Assembly: GCA_934546985.1 (NCBI GenBank)
Contig: CAKTEE010000006.1
Span: 124,001-188,000 of the forward strand
Direction of reading: 5' to 3'
From: an uncultured Eubacteriales bacterium
GTDB taxonomy: Bacteria; Bacillota; Clostridia; Oscillospirales; Acutalibacteraceae
DNA length: 64,000 nucleotides
Shown: positions 1 to 8,006 of the stretch, piece by piece
Layout of the letters: the number at the start of each line of letters is the position of its first letter
Numbering within the stretch: position 1 is the first letter of the stretch
Made by a program: the position numbers and the translations under genes
Notes under the pieces: generated by a model
What the model was told of the DNA's origin: nothing
Databases searched by the model: none
The model's input: only the letters and a program-made list of their open reading frames with translations

Positions 1-338
1 CAGTAATCGCAATCGCCGCAAAGGTGTAACTCTCTATTGGTGATTTTTCTGTCGATTGTAATACCGGTAAAGTATTCCGTCTGCTTTTCCGCCAAAACTG
101 TAAATTCAGTTACCACCTCGCCGGAATTTAAAACATCGGACGATATGACACCATTACTGAGAGCCACGGTTTCGCACAAAAGCTTTTCAAATTCATTTTT
201 ATAAATTTCTGCCTGTTTTGAAAAAGCTGTATTAGCAGGCGTAAAGCCTGCCCTTAAAAATAGAGCATGCTCTTTCATGATACGCCCGAAGAAAAGATGC
301 AGCTCAAGAGATTTTGCTATATAATGATCATTACACAT
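1..338 (-). CDS. DUF2935 domain protein, 3' end cut by window edge
   Basis: About 112 residues of the N-terminal part are visible; the gene runs off the left edge. The translation begins MCNDHYIAKSLELHLFFGRI and continues with a KEHALFL motif, typical of the DUF2935 family, whose members are helical, ferritin-like, possibly metal-binding proteins of unknown function in Clostridia and Bacilli. The ATG at 338 follows a strong GGGAGG ribosome site about 5 bases away. A plausible promoter lies at 367-396. The family call is from motif memory; no function is claimed. Confidence 0.8.
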   Translation of the reverse strand, partial: MCNDHYIAKSLELHLFFGRIMKEHALFLRAGFTPANTAFSKQAEIYKNEFEKLLCETVALSNGVISSDVLNSGEVVTEFTVLAEKQTEYFTGITIDRKITNRELHLCGDCDY

Positions 339-366
339 AGTTTCCTCCCAAAAATAATATCGGTAC

Positions 367-396
367 ACTATATGTGAAATGTGATTTATTGTGCAA
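367..396 (-). promoter_or_regulatory. Candidate sigma-A promoter of the DUF2935 gene
   Basis: Read leftward: TTGCAC (391-396), 18-base spacer, TATAGT (367-372), about 30 bases before the start codon at 338. Good match to the vegetative consensus; not experimentally shown. Confidence 0.5.
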
Positions 397-550
397 AGAC
401 AGTTGTTTCTACAATTCCATGAGTTTTTATCTCTTTTCTCAAGATAAAATAAGGATAAGAAAATATGCTAAGGGATTTGTAAAGCTTCATCCTAATTTTG
501 TGTTTTTAGATTTGTGATATTTCGGTTTCAAGTTCAAATAATAAAAAGAA

Positions 551-621
551 AAAACGGCCTTAAAACGCCGCAAAAACACCATTGAATGAAACCGGTAAGG
601 GTTTAGAAATCAATGGTGTTT
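551..621 (-). terminator. Hairpins ending the leftward redox operon
   Basis: A perfect 12-bp inverted repeat (574-585 with 610-621, 24-base loop) is followed on the minus strand by a small CGGC/GCCG hairpin and a run of six T (about 551-570). Read leftward, this is a reasonable intrinsic terminator for the operon that starts at 3609. The short second stem keeps confidence moderate. Confidence 0.45.
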
Positions 622-653
622 CCATATGTGAAGCGACTGCAAAAAACATATTT

Positions 654-758
654 TCAATTTTGGATTAGAGATCTGAACTTATACTCCCCACAAAAGATTG
701 TGCGATTTCCCATCTCTGCAAAAGCTTTTATACCAAAGGTTTTATTTTGTTTTTCCAT
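654..758 (-). CDS. Possible 34-residue ORF downstream of the CMD-cupin gene
   Basis: An ATG at 758 is preceded by AAAGGTG at good spacing and opens a 34-residue frame ending in TGA at 654. The product (MEKQNKTFGIKAF...) is not recognised. It sits between the CMD-cupin gene and the terminator hairpins, so it would be co-transcribed. It may be a small protein, a truncated remnant or chance. Confidence 0.25.
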   Translation of the reverse strand: MEKQNKTFGIKAFAEMGNRTIFCGEYKFRSLIQN

Positions 759-793
759 CTACTGCACCTTTAAATGTAAAGGCCTTAATAATA

Positions 794-1546
794 TTATGAT
801 TCCTCTGTATGTAATTTATCGTAATCCTCATCCGAAACCGCTTCCAGCCATTCATTTGAGATTTGCTTACCCGGGCACTCCACCGCTAAATGGCTGAACC
901 AACTGTTTTTCTTTGCCCCGTGCCAGTGCTTTACCCCTGCTGAAATTGTCACGATGTCGCCTGATTTTAAACTTTGCGCTTCCTGCCCTTCCTCCTGATA
1001 CCAACCTTCGCCGTCAACACAAACAAGAATCTGTCCGCCGCCCTGCACCGCATGATGGATATGCCAGTTGTTTCGGCAACCCGGTTCAAAGGTTACGTTT
1101 GCGATAAATATCGTTTCCTTTGGATTAGTCAGCGGCTTCAAATAACTGTTCCCAACAAAATACTGTGCAAATGCAGTGTTTAATTCACCCTGCCCAAAGA
1201 ATCCTCCGTGTTCTTCACATACATCGTCACCCACATAAACTTCCTTTGCCATACGGAACGCCGCCCATGCATTCGGCCAGCCTGCATAAAATGCAAGGTG
1301 CGTTAAAATCTCCGCCATTTCCGTTTTCGACACACCGTTTTTACGGGCAGTTGACAGATGATAAACAAGCGAACTATCTACAATACCTTTGCTGATAAGC
1401 GCAGTAATCGTCACAATTGAACGCATTTTCAAAGACAGTTCATTCTCTCTTGACCATACTTCTCCGAACAGCACATCATCATTTAACTGTGCAAATTTTG
1501 GAGCAAAACCATTCAAAGCATCTCTGCCTGCTGTTTGCTTTATCAC
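794..1546 (-). CDS. Carboxymuconolactone decarboxylase-like domain fused to a cupin
   Basis: The N-terminal half (about residues 1-100, FAQLNDDVLFGEVWSR...) matches the carboxymuconolactone decarboxylase/AhpD-like fold. The C-terminal half (about 125-230) is a cupin: WHIHHAVQGGGQ carries the first metal-binding motif and PAGVKHWHGA-type residues (SAGVKHWHGA) the second. Such fusions occur in redox or xenobiotic operons of gut Firmicutes and Bacteroidetes; the substrate is unknown. I chose the GTG at 1546 because GGAGGG lies 7 bases upstream and homologues start near IKQTAGRDAL; an ATG at 1561 has no ribosome site. It is the fourth gene of the operon starting at 3609, 20 bases after the lipoprotein gene. 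Confidence 0.85.
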   Translation of the reverse strand: MIKQTAGRDALNGFAPKFAQLNDDVLFGEVWSRENELSLKMRSIVTITALISKGIVDSSLVYHLSTARKNGVSKTEMAEILTHLAFYAGWPNAWAAFRMAKEVYVGDDVCEEHGGFFGQGELNTAFAQYFVGNSYLKPLTNPKETIFIANVTFEPGCRNNWHIHHAVQGGGQILVCVDGEGWYQEEGQEAQSLKSGDIVTISAGVKHWHGAKKNSWFSHLAVECPGKQISNEWLEAVSDEDYDKLHTEES

Positions 1547-1566
1547 TTTCTTACCCTCCATATAAA

Positions 1567-2061
1567 CTATTCGTTTTTTGAAAATGTTACAGTAACATTT
1601 TCGTCACCAAGTCTTTCTTTCAGTTCATTCCGAGACAACCCTTGTACTTTCCCAAGCTTAGTAAAACTCCATGTATTCGTATCATAATAAATTGCGACCG
1701 AATTTCCCTGATATAAAATGACATCTCCCGGCTGGGTTGTGATAGTCTTATCGTTTGCCGGCAGAACCACACCGAGATTTCCAACTTTTTCAAAGCTGCC
1801 ATAATCGTGCATTTCTATGGTAATATCCCCCTTTGAAAGCAAGTCAGCAAATGCCTCTGCGGAAGAATTATCTGCAAGCAGGATTGCCATGCTGCTGCCG
1901 GCAATATGTGCATAAATTGTTTTTTCCACTCTGCTTCTTTGGGATGTATTTATATTTGTTTGAAAGATATCTGCTGACGGAACTCCCGGTTTACTTGCGC
2001 AGGCAGCAAGAAAAAATAAAAGTGTTACAAATAAAACTGAATGAATAAACTTTCGTTTCAT
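1567..2061 (-). CDS. Lipoprotein with cyclophilin-like fold
   Basis: 164 residues. The N-terminus is a lipoprotein signal: positively charged start, hydrophobic core and a lipobox ending LAAC at about residue 21, so the mature protein should be lipid-anchored outside the membrane. The rest (TINTSQRSRVEKTI-like opening, PGDVILYQGNSVAIYYD near the middle, then TKLGKV) resembles the cyclophilin-like fold family found beside flavodoxin genes in many anaerobes. No peptidyl-prolyl isomerase activity is claimed. GGAGC precedes the ATG. Third gene of the MerR-controlled redox operon. Confidence 0.8.
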   Translation of the reverse strand: MKRKFIHSVLFVTLLFFLAACASKPGVPSADIFQTNINTSQRSRVEKTIYAHIAGSSMAILLADNSSAEAFADLLSKGDITIEMHDYGSFEKVGNLGVVLPANDKTITTQPGDVILYQGNSVAIYYDTNTWSFTKLGKVQGLSRNELKERLGDENVTVTFSKNE

Positions 2062-2078
2062 TTAACTGCTCCTGTTAT

Positions 2079-3053
2079 TTATTTCAGGTTTTCTTTGAAA
2101 AATTCTGTAATTTTATCAAAAGGAATCACATCTGTCCGGTCATACAAATCCGTGTGAACAGCATTTGGTACCAAAAACAATTCCTTATTATCCCCTTTTA
2201 AATTTTGAAACACATCCTTACTGAAATAACAGGAATGAGCCTTTTCACCATGAATCAGCAATACGGCACTGCGGATTTCACCGCTGTACTGCAAGATAGG
2301 CATATTTAAAAATGACAGCGAAGAAGTGATATTCCAACCGTCATTGGAATTTAAAGACCTTTTATGATAGCCTCTGCTTGTTTTATAGTAATCATAATAA
2401 TCTTTCACGAAAAACGGCGCATCTTTCGGTAAAGGGTCCACTACACCGCCGGCTTTTGCATAATTGCCGTTTTTATAATCAATAATTCTTTGAGCATTTA
2501 AAGCTTTCCGTTTTTCAAAACGAACCTCTTCGCTATCTTCAGAATCAAAATATCCCTTTGCAGTCACACGGGTCATATCATACATAGTCGAACTGACAGT
2601 CGCTTTTATCCTTGTATCGACTGCAGCAGCATTTAAAGCCATTCCGCCCCACCCGCAGATACCAATAATCCCAATCTTCTCAGGATCAACATGATTCTGA
2701 ACAGACAAAAAATCAACAGCCGCCTGAAAATCTTCCGTATTAATATCCGGCGAAGCCACACAGCGAGGATTTCCGCCGCTTTCACCTGTGAAAGATGGAT
2801 CAAAAGCAATCGTCAAAAACCCTTTTTCCGCCATTACCTGTGCATATAGACCGGATGACTGTTCTTTTACAGCGCCAAATGGACCGCTTACTGCAATGGC
2901 AGGCAACCTTCCGTTTGCGCCTTTCGGCTCATACAAGTCTGCTGCCAAAGTAATTCCATAACGATTACAGAAAGTAACCTTGCGATGATTCACTTTTTCG
3001 CTTTTTGGAAATGTTTTATCCCATTCCTCTGTTAAAATTAACTTTTCTTCCAT
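2079..3053 (-). CDS. Alpha/beta hydrolase, dienelactone-hydrolase-like
   Basis: 324 residues from the ATG at 3053, chosen because AAGGAGG sits at proper spacing; the frame is open 13 codons further but overlaps the upstream gene. The nucleophile elbow reads GICGWGG at about residues 144-150, a Gly-x-Cys-x-Gly form, so the nucleophile is Cys as in dienelactone hydrolases rather than Ser. A late histidine in VPNAVHTDLYD fits the catalytic triad. The protein appears cytoplasmic (no signal peptide). The substrate is unknown. It lies 13 bases downstream of the flavodoxin gene, so they are surely co-transcribed and may act together on reduced aromatic or quinone-like compounds (inference). Confidence 0.85.
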   Translation of the reverse strand: MEEKLILTEEWDKTFPKSEKVNHRKVTFCNRYGITLAADLYEPKGANGRLPAIAVSGPFGAVKEQSSGLYAQVMAEKGFLTIAFDPSFTGESGGNPRCVASPDINTEDFQAAVDFLSVQNHVDPEKIGIIGICGWGGMALNAAAVDTRIKATVSSTMYDMTRVTAKGYFDSEDSEEVRFEKRKALNAQRIIDYKNGNYAKAGGVVDPLPKDAPFFVKDYYDYYKTSRGYHKRSLNSNDGWNITSSLSFLNMPILQYSGEIRSAVLLIHGEKAHSCYFSKDVFQNLKGDNKELFLVPNAVHTDLYDRTDVIPFDKITEFFKENLK

Positions 3054-3066
3054 ATTACATTCCTCC

Positions 3067-3609
3067 TTAACGAATCGATGCGCCCATATCATAGGCTTTT
3101 TTCACTGACGGATGACCTTCCATTTCACCTGCATTGCTGACGCCGCCGGCAAATATTGTTCCTGCAAGATGAACTTTTTCAAAACAGGCAATCCACCCTT
3201 CCAAACCGTGAATTGCTCTTTCATCTACGTCCCTTGCATCTTCTGCTGCGGAAGAAAGAAAATAAATATCCCGAAAAGCATAATCTGAAGTATAAAGCGC
3301 ATTTACCCGATCCAAGAGTGTTTTCATTTGCCCGCTCATCTCATAATAATAAATCGGGGTAGCAAAAACGATGACGTCTGCTGTTTTCATTTGTTCTGCA
3401 AGATGAACCGCATCATCTTTTATAACACAGCTGTGCAACGACTGACAGGCAAGACAGCCTTTGCAAAAGGCAATAGATTTATTCTTCAGAGATATTTTCT
3501 CCACTTCATTACCTGCCGCTTTTGCTCCGTCAGCAAAAGCATCGGCAAGAGTTTCAGAATTGCTTTTTGCCCTTAAACTTGTACTGATAACCAAAACTTT
3601 TTTGCTCAT
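3067..3609 (-). CDS. Flavodoxin / NADPH-dependent FMN reductase family protein
   Basis: 180 residues. The N-terminus VLVISTSLRAKSNSETLAD is the phosphate-binding loop of flavodoxin-like FMN proteins, and ATPIYYYEMSGQMKTLLDR is the second FMN-contacting segment. Between them, FCKGCLACQSLHSC holds the cysteine pattern seen in iron-sulfur-flavoprotein-like reductases. Likely an FMN oxidoreductase moving electrons to small substrates. Start ATG at 3609 follows GGGAGG. It heads the leftward operon and its promoter has MerR-type geometry. Confidence 0.88.
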   Translation of the reverse strand: MSKKVLVISTSLRAKSNSETLADAFADGAKAAGNEVEKISLKNKSIAFCKGCLACQSLHSCVIKDDAVHLAEQMKTADVIVFATPIYYYEMSGQMKTLLDRVNALYTSDYAFRDIYFLSSAAEDARDVDERAIHGLEGWIACFEKVHLAGTIFAGGVSNAGEMEGHPSVKKAYDMGASIR

Positions 3610-3662
3610 ATAAAATCCTCCCAAACAGCAGATTGAAATTTGAGTTTATCTATGATATTATC

Positions 3663-3693
3663 AGTATAGTATCTAAACTTAACTTTAGGTCAA
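3663..3693 (-). promoter_or_regulatory. MerR-type promoter with 19-bp spacer
   Basis: Read leftward: TTGACC (3688-3693), exactly 19 bases, TATACT (3663-3668). The spacer holds a dyad with CTAAA and TTTAG arms around GTTAAG. An overlong spacer with a central dyad is the hallmark of MerR-activated promoters, where the regulator untwists the DNA. It faces the flavodoxin operon, and the merR gene is divergent next door, so self-contained regulation is very likely. Confidence 0.75.
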
Positions 3694-3723
3694 GAGTTTT
3701 TTGTTGATGTAAGGAGATTTTTT

Positions 3724-4167
3724 ATGTATACAATCGGTCAGGTATCCGAAATGTTTCATCTGCCTGTTTCTACCCTCCGCTACTATGATAAAGAGGGTCT
3801 ATTTCCAAATATCGAACGTTCTTCCGGTATCCGTATATTTGGAGATAAAGAAATTGAAGCGCTTCGAGTCATCGAATGTCTGAAAAAGTCAGGCTTAGAA
3901 ATAAAAGATATTAAACAATTTATGGCATGGTGTTCAGAGGGATGCAGTACCTATCCCCAAAGGCGGGAACTTTTTTTAAAACAAAAGGAAACGGTGGAAA
4001 AAGAAATCCGCAGAATGGAAAAAGTATTGGATATGATTCGATTCAAGTGCTGGTATTATGAACAGGCTATCAAAGATGGAAATGAAGACCGTTTGCATAA
4101 AATGCTGCCGGATCATCTGCCGGATGAAATACAGATTTTATACAACCACGCTCATGAAGACTGTTAA
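3724..4167 (+). CDS. MerR family transcriptional regulator
   Basis: 147 residues. Residues 1-70 are the winged helix-turn-helix (MYTIGQVSEMFHLPVSTLRY, YDKEGLFPNIERSSGIRIF). A long coiled-coil helix (about 80-120, rich in K/E) would mediate dimerisation. A short C-terminus follows; CSEGCSTYPQRR resembles MerR proteins that sense reactive electrophiles or redox, but no Hg or Cu ligand set is evident. AAGGAG precedes the ATG. It is divergent from the flavodoxin operon, with the dyad at 3669-3687 between them, and a near-identical dyad stands before the DXS-like gene at 5384. Confidence 0.9.
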   Translation: MYTIGQVSEMFHLPVSTLRYYDKEGLFPNIERSSGIRIFGDKEIEALRVIECLKKSGLEIKDIKQFMAWCSEGCSTYPQRRELFLKQKETVEKEIRRMEKVLDMIRFKCWYYEQAIKDGNEDRLHKMLPDHLPDEIQILYNHAHEDC

Positions 4168-4240
4168 CTTTCTTTATTTAAAATTTTAACAAAGAGATTT
4201 CAAAAATAAAGCAAATTTCTTAAAAATATCAATATATAAA

Positions 4241-4269
4241 TTGTATTTTTCATATATTTATGCTATAAT
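4241..4269 (+). promoter_or_regulatory. Candidate promoter of the zinc-ribbon gene
   Basis: TTGTAT (4241-4246), 17-base spacer, TATAAT (4264-4269), with a TGC extension just before the -10 box. It lies about 30 bases upstream of the ATG at 4302. Confidence 0.55.
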
Positions 4270-4301
4270 AGTAAGCAATCATTCGTCAAGGAGGTCCAAA
4301 T

Positions 4302-4865
4302 ATGAGTAATCAGCAGAATATCAATCAAGGGGAACAAAATCAAGCTTTTGAAAATTCAATGCCCGTCAATGCACCGAGTATCCATGCGCTCACTTGTCCC
4401 AAATGTCAAAAAAATGATCTTAAAATTTTAGGTACAAAAGGTTCCAAGGGTACAGCTACAGGTGTTGCAATGGCGTTCGGTGCAATCGGTAATATGGTAG
4501 CAAGCTCCATGAGCAAAAATGATTTTACATTACAGCCTATTCAATATAAATGCAATTCCTGCGGCAATAAATTTGAAACTCTTCCGCTGACAGCTAAACC
4601 CGAAGAAATTTTATCTGTCCCTTGTACGGTTAATTTTACACGGCTTTCCAGTTTTATCGGGATGGCGGTTACACAGCAAGTATGGATTAATGGCGTAAAA
4701 GCCGGTTCTGTAGGCAACGGTAAAACGCTCACCTTTCAGACCTTTACCAAATACAATACAGTTTTTGTAACCGACCAATACGGCGTGGCTTTCAAAGGTG
4801 ATTATAAATTTGAAGCATCAAACGGCGGAAACGTTGATATTCGTTTCAAAAGGAAATTTTTATAG
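4302..4865 (+). CDS. Zinc-ribbon protein of unknown function
   Basis: 187 residues. After a Gln/Asn-rich start, a split zinc ribbon is visible: CPKC near residue 32 and CNSC near 85. Between the knuckles lies a Gly/Ala-rich, moderately hydrophobic stretch (ATGVAMAFGAIGNMVASSMS) that may touch a membrane. The C-terminal 80 residues look like a small beta domain (VWINGVKAGSVGNGKTLTF), similar in style to DUF2846 or PEGA-like folds, but I cannot assign a family. AAGGAGG precedes the ATG, and a strong terminator follows. A monocistronic unit; function unknown. Confidence 0.7.
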   Translation: MSNQQNINQGEQNQAFENSMPVNAPSIHALTCPKCQKNDLKILGTKGSKGTATGVAMAFGAIGNMVASSMSKNDFTLQPIQYKCNSCGNKFETLPLTAKPEEILSVPCTVNFTRLSSFIGMAVTQQVWINGVKAGSVGNGKTLTFQTFTKYNTVFVTDQYGVAFKGDYKFEASNGGNVDIRFKRKFL

Positions 4866-4940
4866 TTTCAATTTCAACAATTATACAAAAAATAGATCAT
4901 ATAAGATATTTACACATTTATCTCTTTTTTGTTCTTTGTT

Positions 4941-4985
4941 AACAGACTGAGCTTGAATGCATTACGCATTTAAGCTCAGTCTGTT
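4941..4985 (+). terminator. Strong intrinsic terminator after the zinc-ribbon gene
   Basis: A 14-bp perfect stem (4941-4954 with 4972-4985) carries an inner 5-bp stem AATGC/GCATT, followed by ATTGTTTCTTT. Confidence 0.8.
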
Positions 4986-5204
4986 ATTGTTTCTTTCCCA
5001 ATACATTTATTACAAATATCCCCTTGAGAAATCGTGCTTTAATATTCACAACTTAAAAACATACAAATTCAAAATAGGATTCACCTTTTATTGAACGCTC
5101 ATGTATTTGAAAACGACTAAAACTTTTATAAAATCACATCCGATACACCTTAAGACCATTAGCATATTAATTGTAAATTATTTATAAATTTTCAAAAAAG
5201 CCCC

Positions 5205-5235
5205 TTGCACATAAAGTTAACTTTAAGTATATAAT
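5205..5235 (+). promoter_or_regulatory. Second MerR-type promoter, upstream of the DXS-like gene
   Basis: TTGCAC (5205-5210), exactly 19 bases, TATAAT (5230-5235). The spacer contains a perfect 14-bp palindrome TAAAGTTAACTTTA (5212-5225). Geometry and core sequence agree with the promoter at 3663-3693, so the MerR protein at 3724 probably controls both. Confidence 0.75.
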
Positions 5236-5383
5236 AAACAGCATAAGAAAGCTGAAAAGAATGATATAAGCAAACCATCCGCAATGGAAGCCGAAACAAA
5301 AAGCATTCTCGCTGGACAATCCTCATTCCTGTACTCTTAAACCAGATGAAAACTGAAAGAATAAACAGAAAGGAAACAAAATT

Positions 5384-7123
5384 ATGTATTTAGAACACAT
5401 CAATTCTCCCGCTGATGTAAAAAAACTGTCCCAAAAAGAAAGATTACAGCTTGCACAAGAAATACGCAAAGTATTACTTGAAAAATTAAGTAATCACGGC
5501 GGCCACTTTGGCCCCAACTTTGGATTTGTAGAAGCAACGATTGCGCTTCATTACGTTTTTGATTCTCCAAAGGATAAATTCGTTTTTGATGTTTCTCATC
5601 AGAGTTATTGTCACAAGATGCTGACCGGCAGAAAAGAGGCTTTTCTGCATCCAGAAAAATACGATGATGTTTCGGGATATAGCTGCCCTGCTGAGAGTGC
5701 ACATGACTTTTTTGAAATTGGTCACACGTCTACATCTATAAGCCTTGCCTGCGGTCTGGCAAAGGCAAGAGATTTGAACGGCGGGAATGAAAATATTATC
5801 GCAATCATCGGTGATGGTTCACTGAGCGGCGGCGAAGCATTAGAAGGTCTTGATTTTGGAGGAGAATTCAATGGAAATCTCATCATTGTTGTCAATGACA
5901 ACGATATGTCCATTGCCGAAAATCATGGCGGACTCTATCAAAACTTAAAGGCCCTTCGGGAATCCAACGGACAGTGCGAATGTAATCTTTTCAAAGCGAT
6001 GGGATACAATTATATTTTTGTCAAAAAGGGCAATGATATTGATTCCCTAATTACTGCTTTTAAAAGTGTAAAGAACAGCAAATCTCCCGTTGTTCTGCAT
6101 ATCGTCACACAAAAAGGGAAAGGTTATCTTCCTGCCGAACAAAACAAGGAAAATTGGCATTGGTGTATGCCGTTTGATATTGCTACAGGCAAAAGCAAAT
6201 TTAATTTTGAAGATGAAACCTATGAGTCACTCACCTGTGATTTTCTGATGAAAAAAATGAAAAATGACCGCAGTATCGTGACAATTACCGCAGGCGTACC
6301 CACCAGTATCGGCTTTACAGATGAAAAACGAAAGGAAGCAGGCGATCAATTCATCGATGTAGGAATCGCTGAAGAACATGCCGTCGCCATGGCTTCCGGC
6401 ATTGCCAAAAATGGAGGCAAACCGGTTTTTGCAACACATTCAAGCTTTATCCAGCGTACTTTCGATCAAATGTCACAGGATTTATGCATCAATAACAATT
6501 CCGCAACACTCCTGATAAATACTGCTTCCATATTCGGTATGAATGATGTTACACATCTTGGCATTTTTGATATTCCTTTAATTTCCAATATTCCGAATAT
6601 GGTTTATCTGGCGCCGACCAATAAACAGGAATATCTGGCAATGCTTAACTGGAGTATTGAACAAAGTAAACATCCGGTCGCCATTCGGATTCCCTGCAAC
6701 GGCGTCATTTCAGCAAGCGAACCTATAGATACGGATTACAGCCAATTAAATCAGTATAAAATCACAAAGCATGGCGAAAAAACAGCGGTGCTTGCCCTGG
6801 GTGATTTTTATCAGCTTGGCGAACAAGTTGCTGAAAAACTTGGTGCAACGCTTATCAATCCCCGTTATATTACAGGCCTTGACACCAAGCTTCTGGAAAG
6901 CTTAAAACAAAAACACGATGTGGTTATAACGCTGGAAGACGGCATTCTTGACGGCGGTTTCGGGGAAAAAATCGCAAGATTTTACGGCAATTCTGATATG
7001 AAAGTTCTTTGCTATGGCTTTAAAAAAGAATTTATCGACCGCTATGATATTTCCAATATTCTCAAAGAAAACAGATTAACTGTTGAGTGCATAGAAAATG
7101 ATATAATGAAAATCCGTGTTTAA
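5384..7123 (+). CDS. 1-deoxy-D-xylulose-5-phosphate synthase-like transketolase (short form)
   Basis: 579 residues against about 620 for ordinary DXS. Visible DXS features: GHTSTSISLACGLA at 113-126, the thiamine diphosphate motif GDGSLSGGEALEG from 143 to NDNDMSI at 171-177, and GIAEEHAVAMASG with the catalytic Glu near 325. Classical DXS condenses pyruvate and glyceraldehyde 3-phosphate at the head of the MEP isoprenoid pathway. However, conserved segments are altered: the usual GGHLASNLG-type stretch reads GGHFGPNFG. I treat it as a divergent paralogue whose substrate may differ. It has its own MerR-type promoter and a terminator, so it is not in an isoprenoid operon. AAAGGA precedes the ATG. 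Confidence 0.8.
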   Translation: MYLEHINSPADVKKLSQKERLQLAQEIRKVLLEKLSNHGGHFGPNFGFVEATIALHYVFDSPKDKFVFDVSHQSYCHKMLTGRKEAFLHPEKYDDVSGYSCPAESAHDFFEIGHTSTSISLACGLAKARDLNGGNENIIAIIGDGSLSGGEALEGLDFGGEFNGNLIIVVNDNDMSIAENHGGLYQNLKALRESNGQCECNLFKAMGYNYIFVKKGNDIDSLITAFKSVKNSKSPVVLHIVTQKGKGYLPAEQNKENWHWCMPFDIATGKSKFNFEDETYESLTCDFLMKKMKNDRSIVTITAGVPTSIGFTDEKRKEAGDQFIDVGIAEEHAVAMASGIAKNGGKPVFATHSSFIQRTFDQMSQDLCINNNSATLLINTASIFGMNDVTHLGIFDIPLISNIPNMVYLAPTNKQEYLAMLNWSIEQSKHPVAIRIPCNGVISASEPIDTDYSQLNQYKITKHGEKTAVLALGDFYQLGEQVAEKLGATLINPRYITGLDTKLLESLKQKHDVVITLEDGILDGGFGEKIARFYGNSDMKVLCYGFKKEFIDRYDISNILKENRLTVECIENDIMKIRV

Positions 7124-7147
7124 AAACTCAAAAAGACAAAATTATTC

Positions 7148-7180
7148 AATGGGAGCAGGTTTTATTGGCCTGCTCCCATT
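7148..7180 (+). terminator. Intrinsic terminator after the DXS-like gene
   Basis: A 12-bp perfect stem AATGGGAGCAGG (7148-7159) / CCTGCTCCCATT (7169-7180) with a 9-base loop, followed shortly by a T-rich tract. Confidence 0.75.
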
Positions 7181-7349
7181 CATTGCAAAATTTTATTTTT
7201 CTTCTTGCTTTGCCACCATCCAAAAGCATATAATAATTATCAGGAAAGGAATGAAATCTGATAATGAAAGAACTAAGAAAAAAGAAAGCAACCGCTGTTT
7301 CATATAAAAATTTATACAGGAGGTGAATGAAAAGCAAAGGAGAAGTAAA

Positions 7350-8006
7350 ATGCATCATATACCAGACCCAAATGCTATTTTTCCAAATGAATATAAAACA
7401 TCATGTTTTATAAAAAACGTGATAAGCGCCCCGAACATTTTTATCGGCGACTATACCTATTATGATGATCCGGTTGATCCCACACAATTTGAGCAAAACA
7501 ATGTTCTGTTCAATTGGCCGCAGTTTGGTGACAAACTTATTATCGGCAAATTCTGTTCCATTGCCAGCGGAACAAAATTTATAATGGGTCCTGCTAATCA
7601 TCGTATGAATAGTATTTCCACTTATCCTTTTAATGTTTTTGGCGGCGCATGGGAAGAAAATACAAAACCTCATTTAGAAGAATTACCGTGGAAAGGCGAT
7701 ATTGTTGTAGGCAATGACGTATGGATAGGCCGGGAAAGCGTAATTATGCCGGGTGTAAAAATTGGAAACGGCGCTATTGTGGCTGCGTATTCCGTGGTTA
7801 CAAAAAATATTGCACCTTACACTGTTGTTGGCGGCAACCCTGCAAAACATATAAAAAATCGTTTTGATGATGAACTTATAAAGCTTTTACAGGAACTTTG
7901 CTGGTGGGATTTTGAACCGGAAAAGTTGGTTTCATTTTTACCCATTCTATGCGATAGTAATTTAGATGCTGTCAAGGCAAAGCTTACAGATATGCTGAAA
8001 CGATAG
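7350..8006 (+). CDS. Vat-like xenobiotic acetyltransferase (hexapeptide repeat)
   Basis: 218 residues from the ATG at 7350, chosen over an in-frame GTG at 7323 because AAGGAG lies 7 bases upstream and relatives start at PDPNxIFPNE. The protein is a left-handed beta-helix acetyltransferase of the CatB/Vat class: GDYTYYDDP, KLIIGKFCSIASGTKFIM, the loop histidine in GPANHRMN that is catalytic in this family, then GNDVWIGRESVIMPGVKIGN hexapeptides and WWDFEPEKL at the end. Vat enzymes use acetyl-CoA to inactivate streptogramin A, but many chromosomal members have other acceptors, so a resistance role is not established. Confidence 0.85.
   Translation: MHHIPDPNAIFPNEYKTSCFIKNVISAPNIFIGDYTYYDDPVDPTQFEQNNVLFNWPQFGDKLIIGKFCSIASGTKFIMGPANHRMNSISTYPFNVFGGAWEENTKPHLEELPWKGDIVVGNDVWIGRESVIMPGVKIGNGAIVAAYSVVTKNIAPYTVVGGNPAKHIKNRFDDELIKLLQELCWWDFEPEKLVSFLPILCDSNLDAVKAKLTDMLKR

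Larger units (their letters stand above)
339..793. other. Intergenic stretch left of the redox operon
   Basis: 455 bases without a clear gene. It holds a leftward promoter for the DUF2935 gene near 367-396, a GC-poor stretch, two hairpins around 551-621, and one possible 34-codon ORF (654-758, minus) just after the CMD-cupin gene. Otherwise nothing is recognised. Confidence 0.5.
4866..5383. other. Intergenic region with terminator, MerR-type promoter and a leader
   Basis: 518 bases. It contains the long terminator hairpin at 4941-4985, an AT-rich stretch, the MerR-type promoter at 5205-5235, and about 145 bases of transcribed leader before the DXS-like gene. I see no known riboswitch in the leader. 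Confidence 0.6.

Noticed and set aside
7350..8006. Vat-like acetyltransferase as a confirmed streptogramin resistance gene
   Set aside because: Motifs fit the wider xenobiotic acetyltransferase class, but no streptogramin-specific evidence can be read from the sequence.
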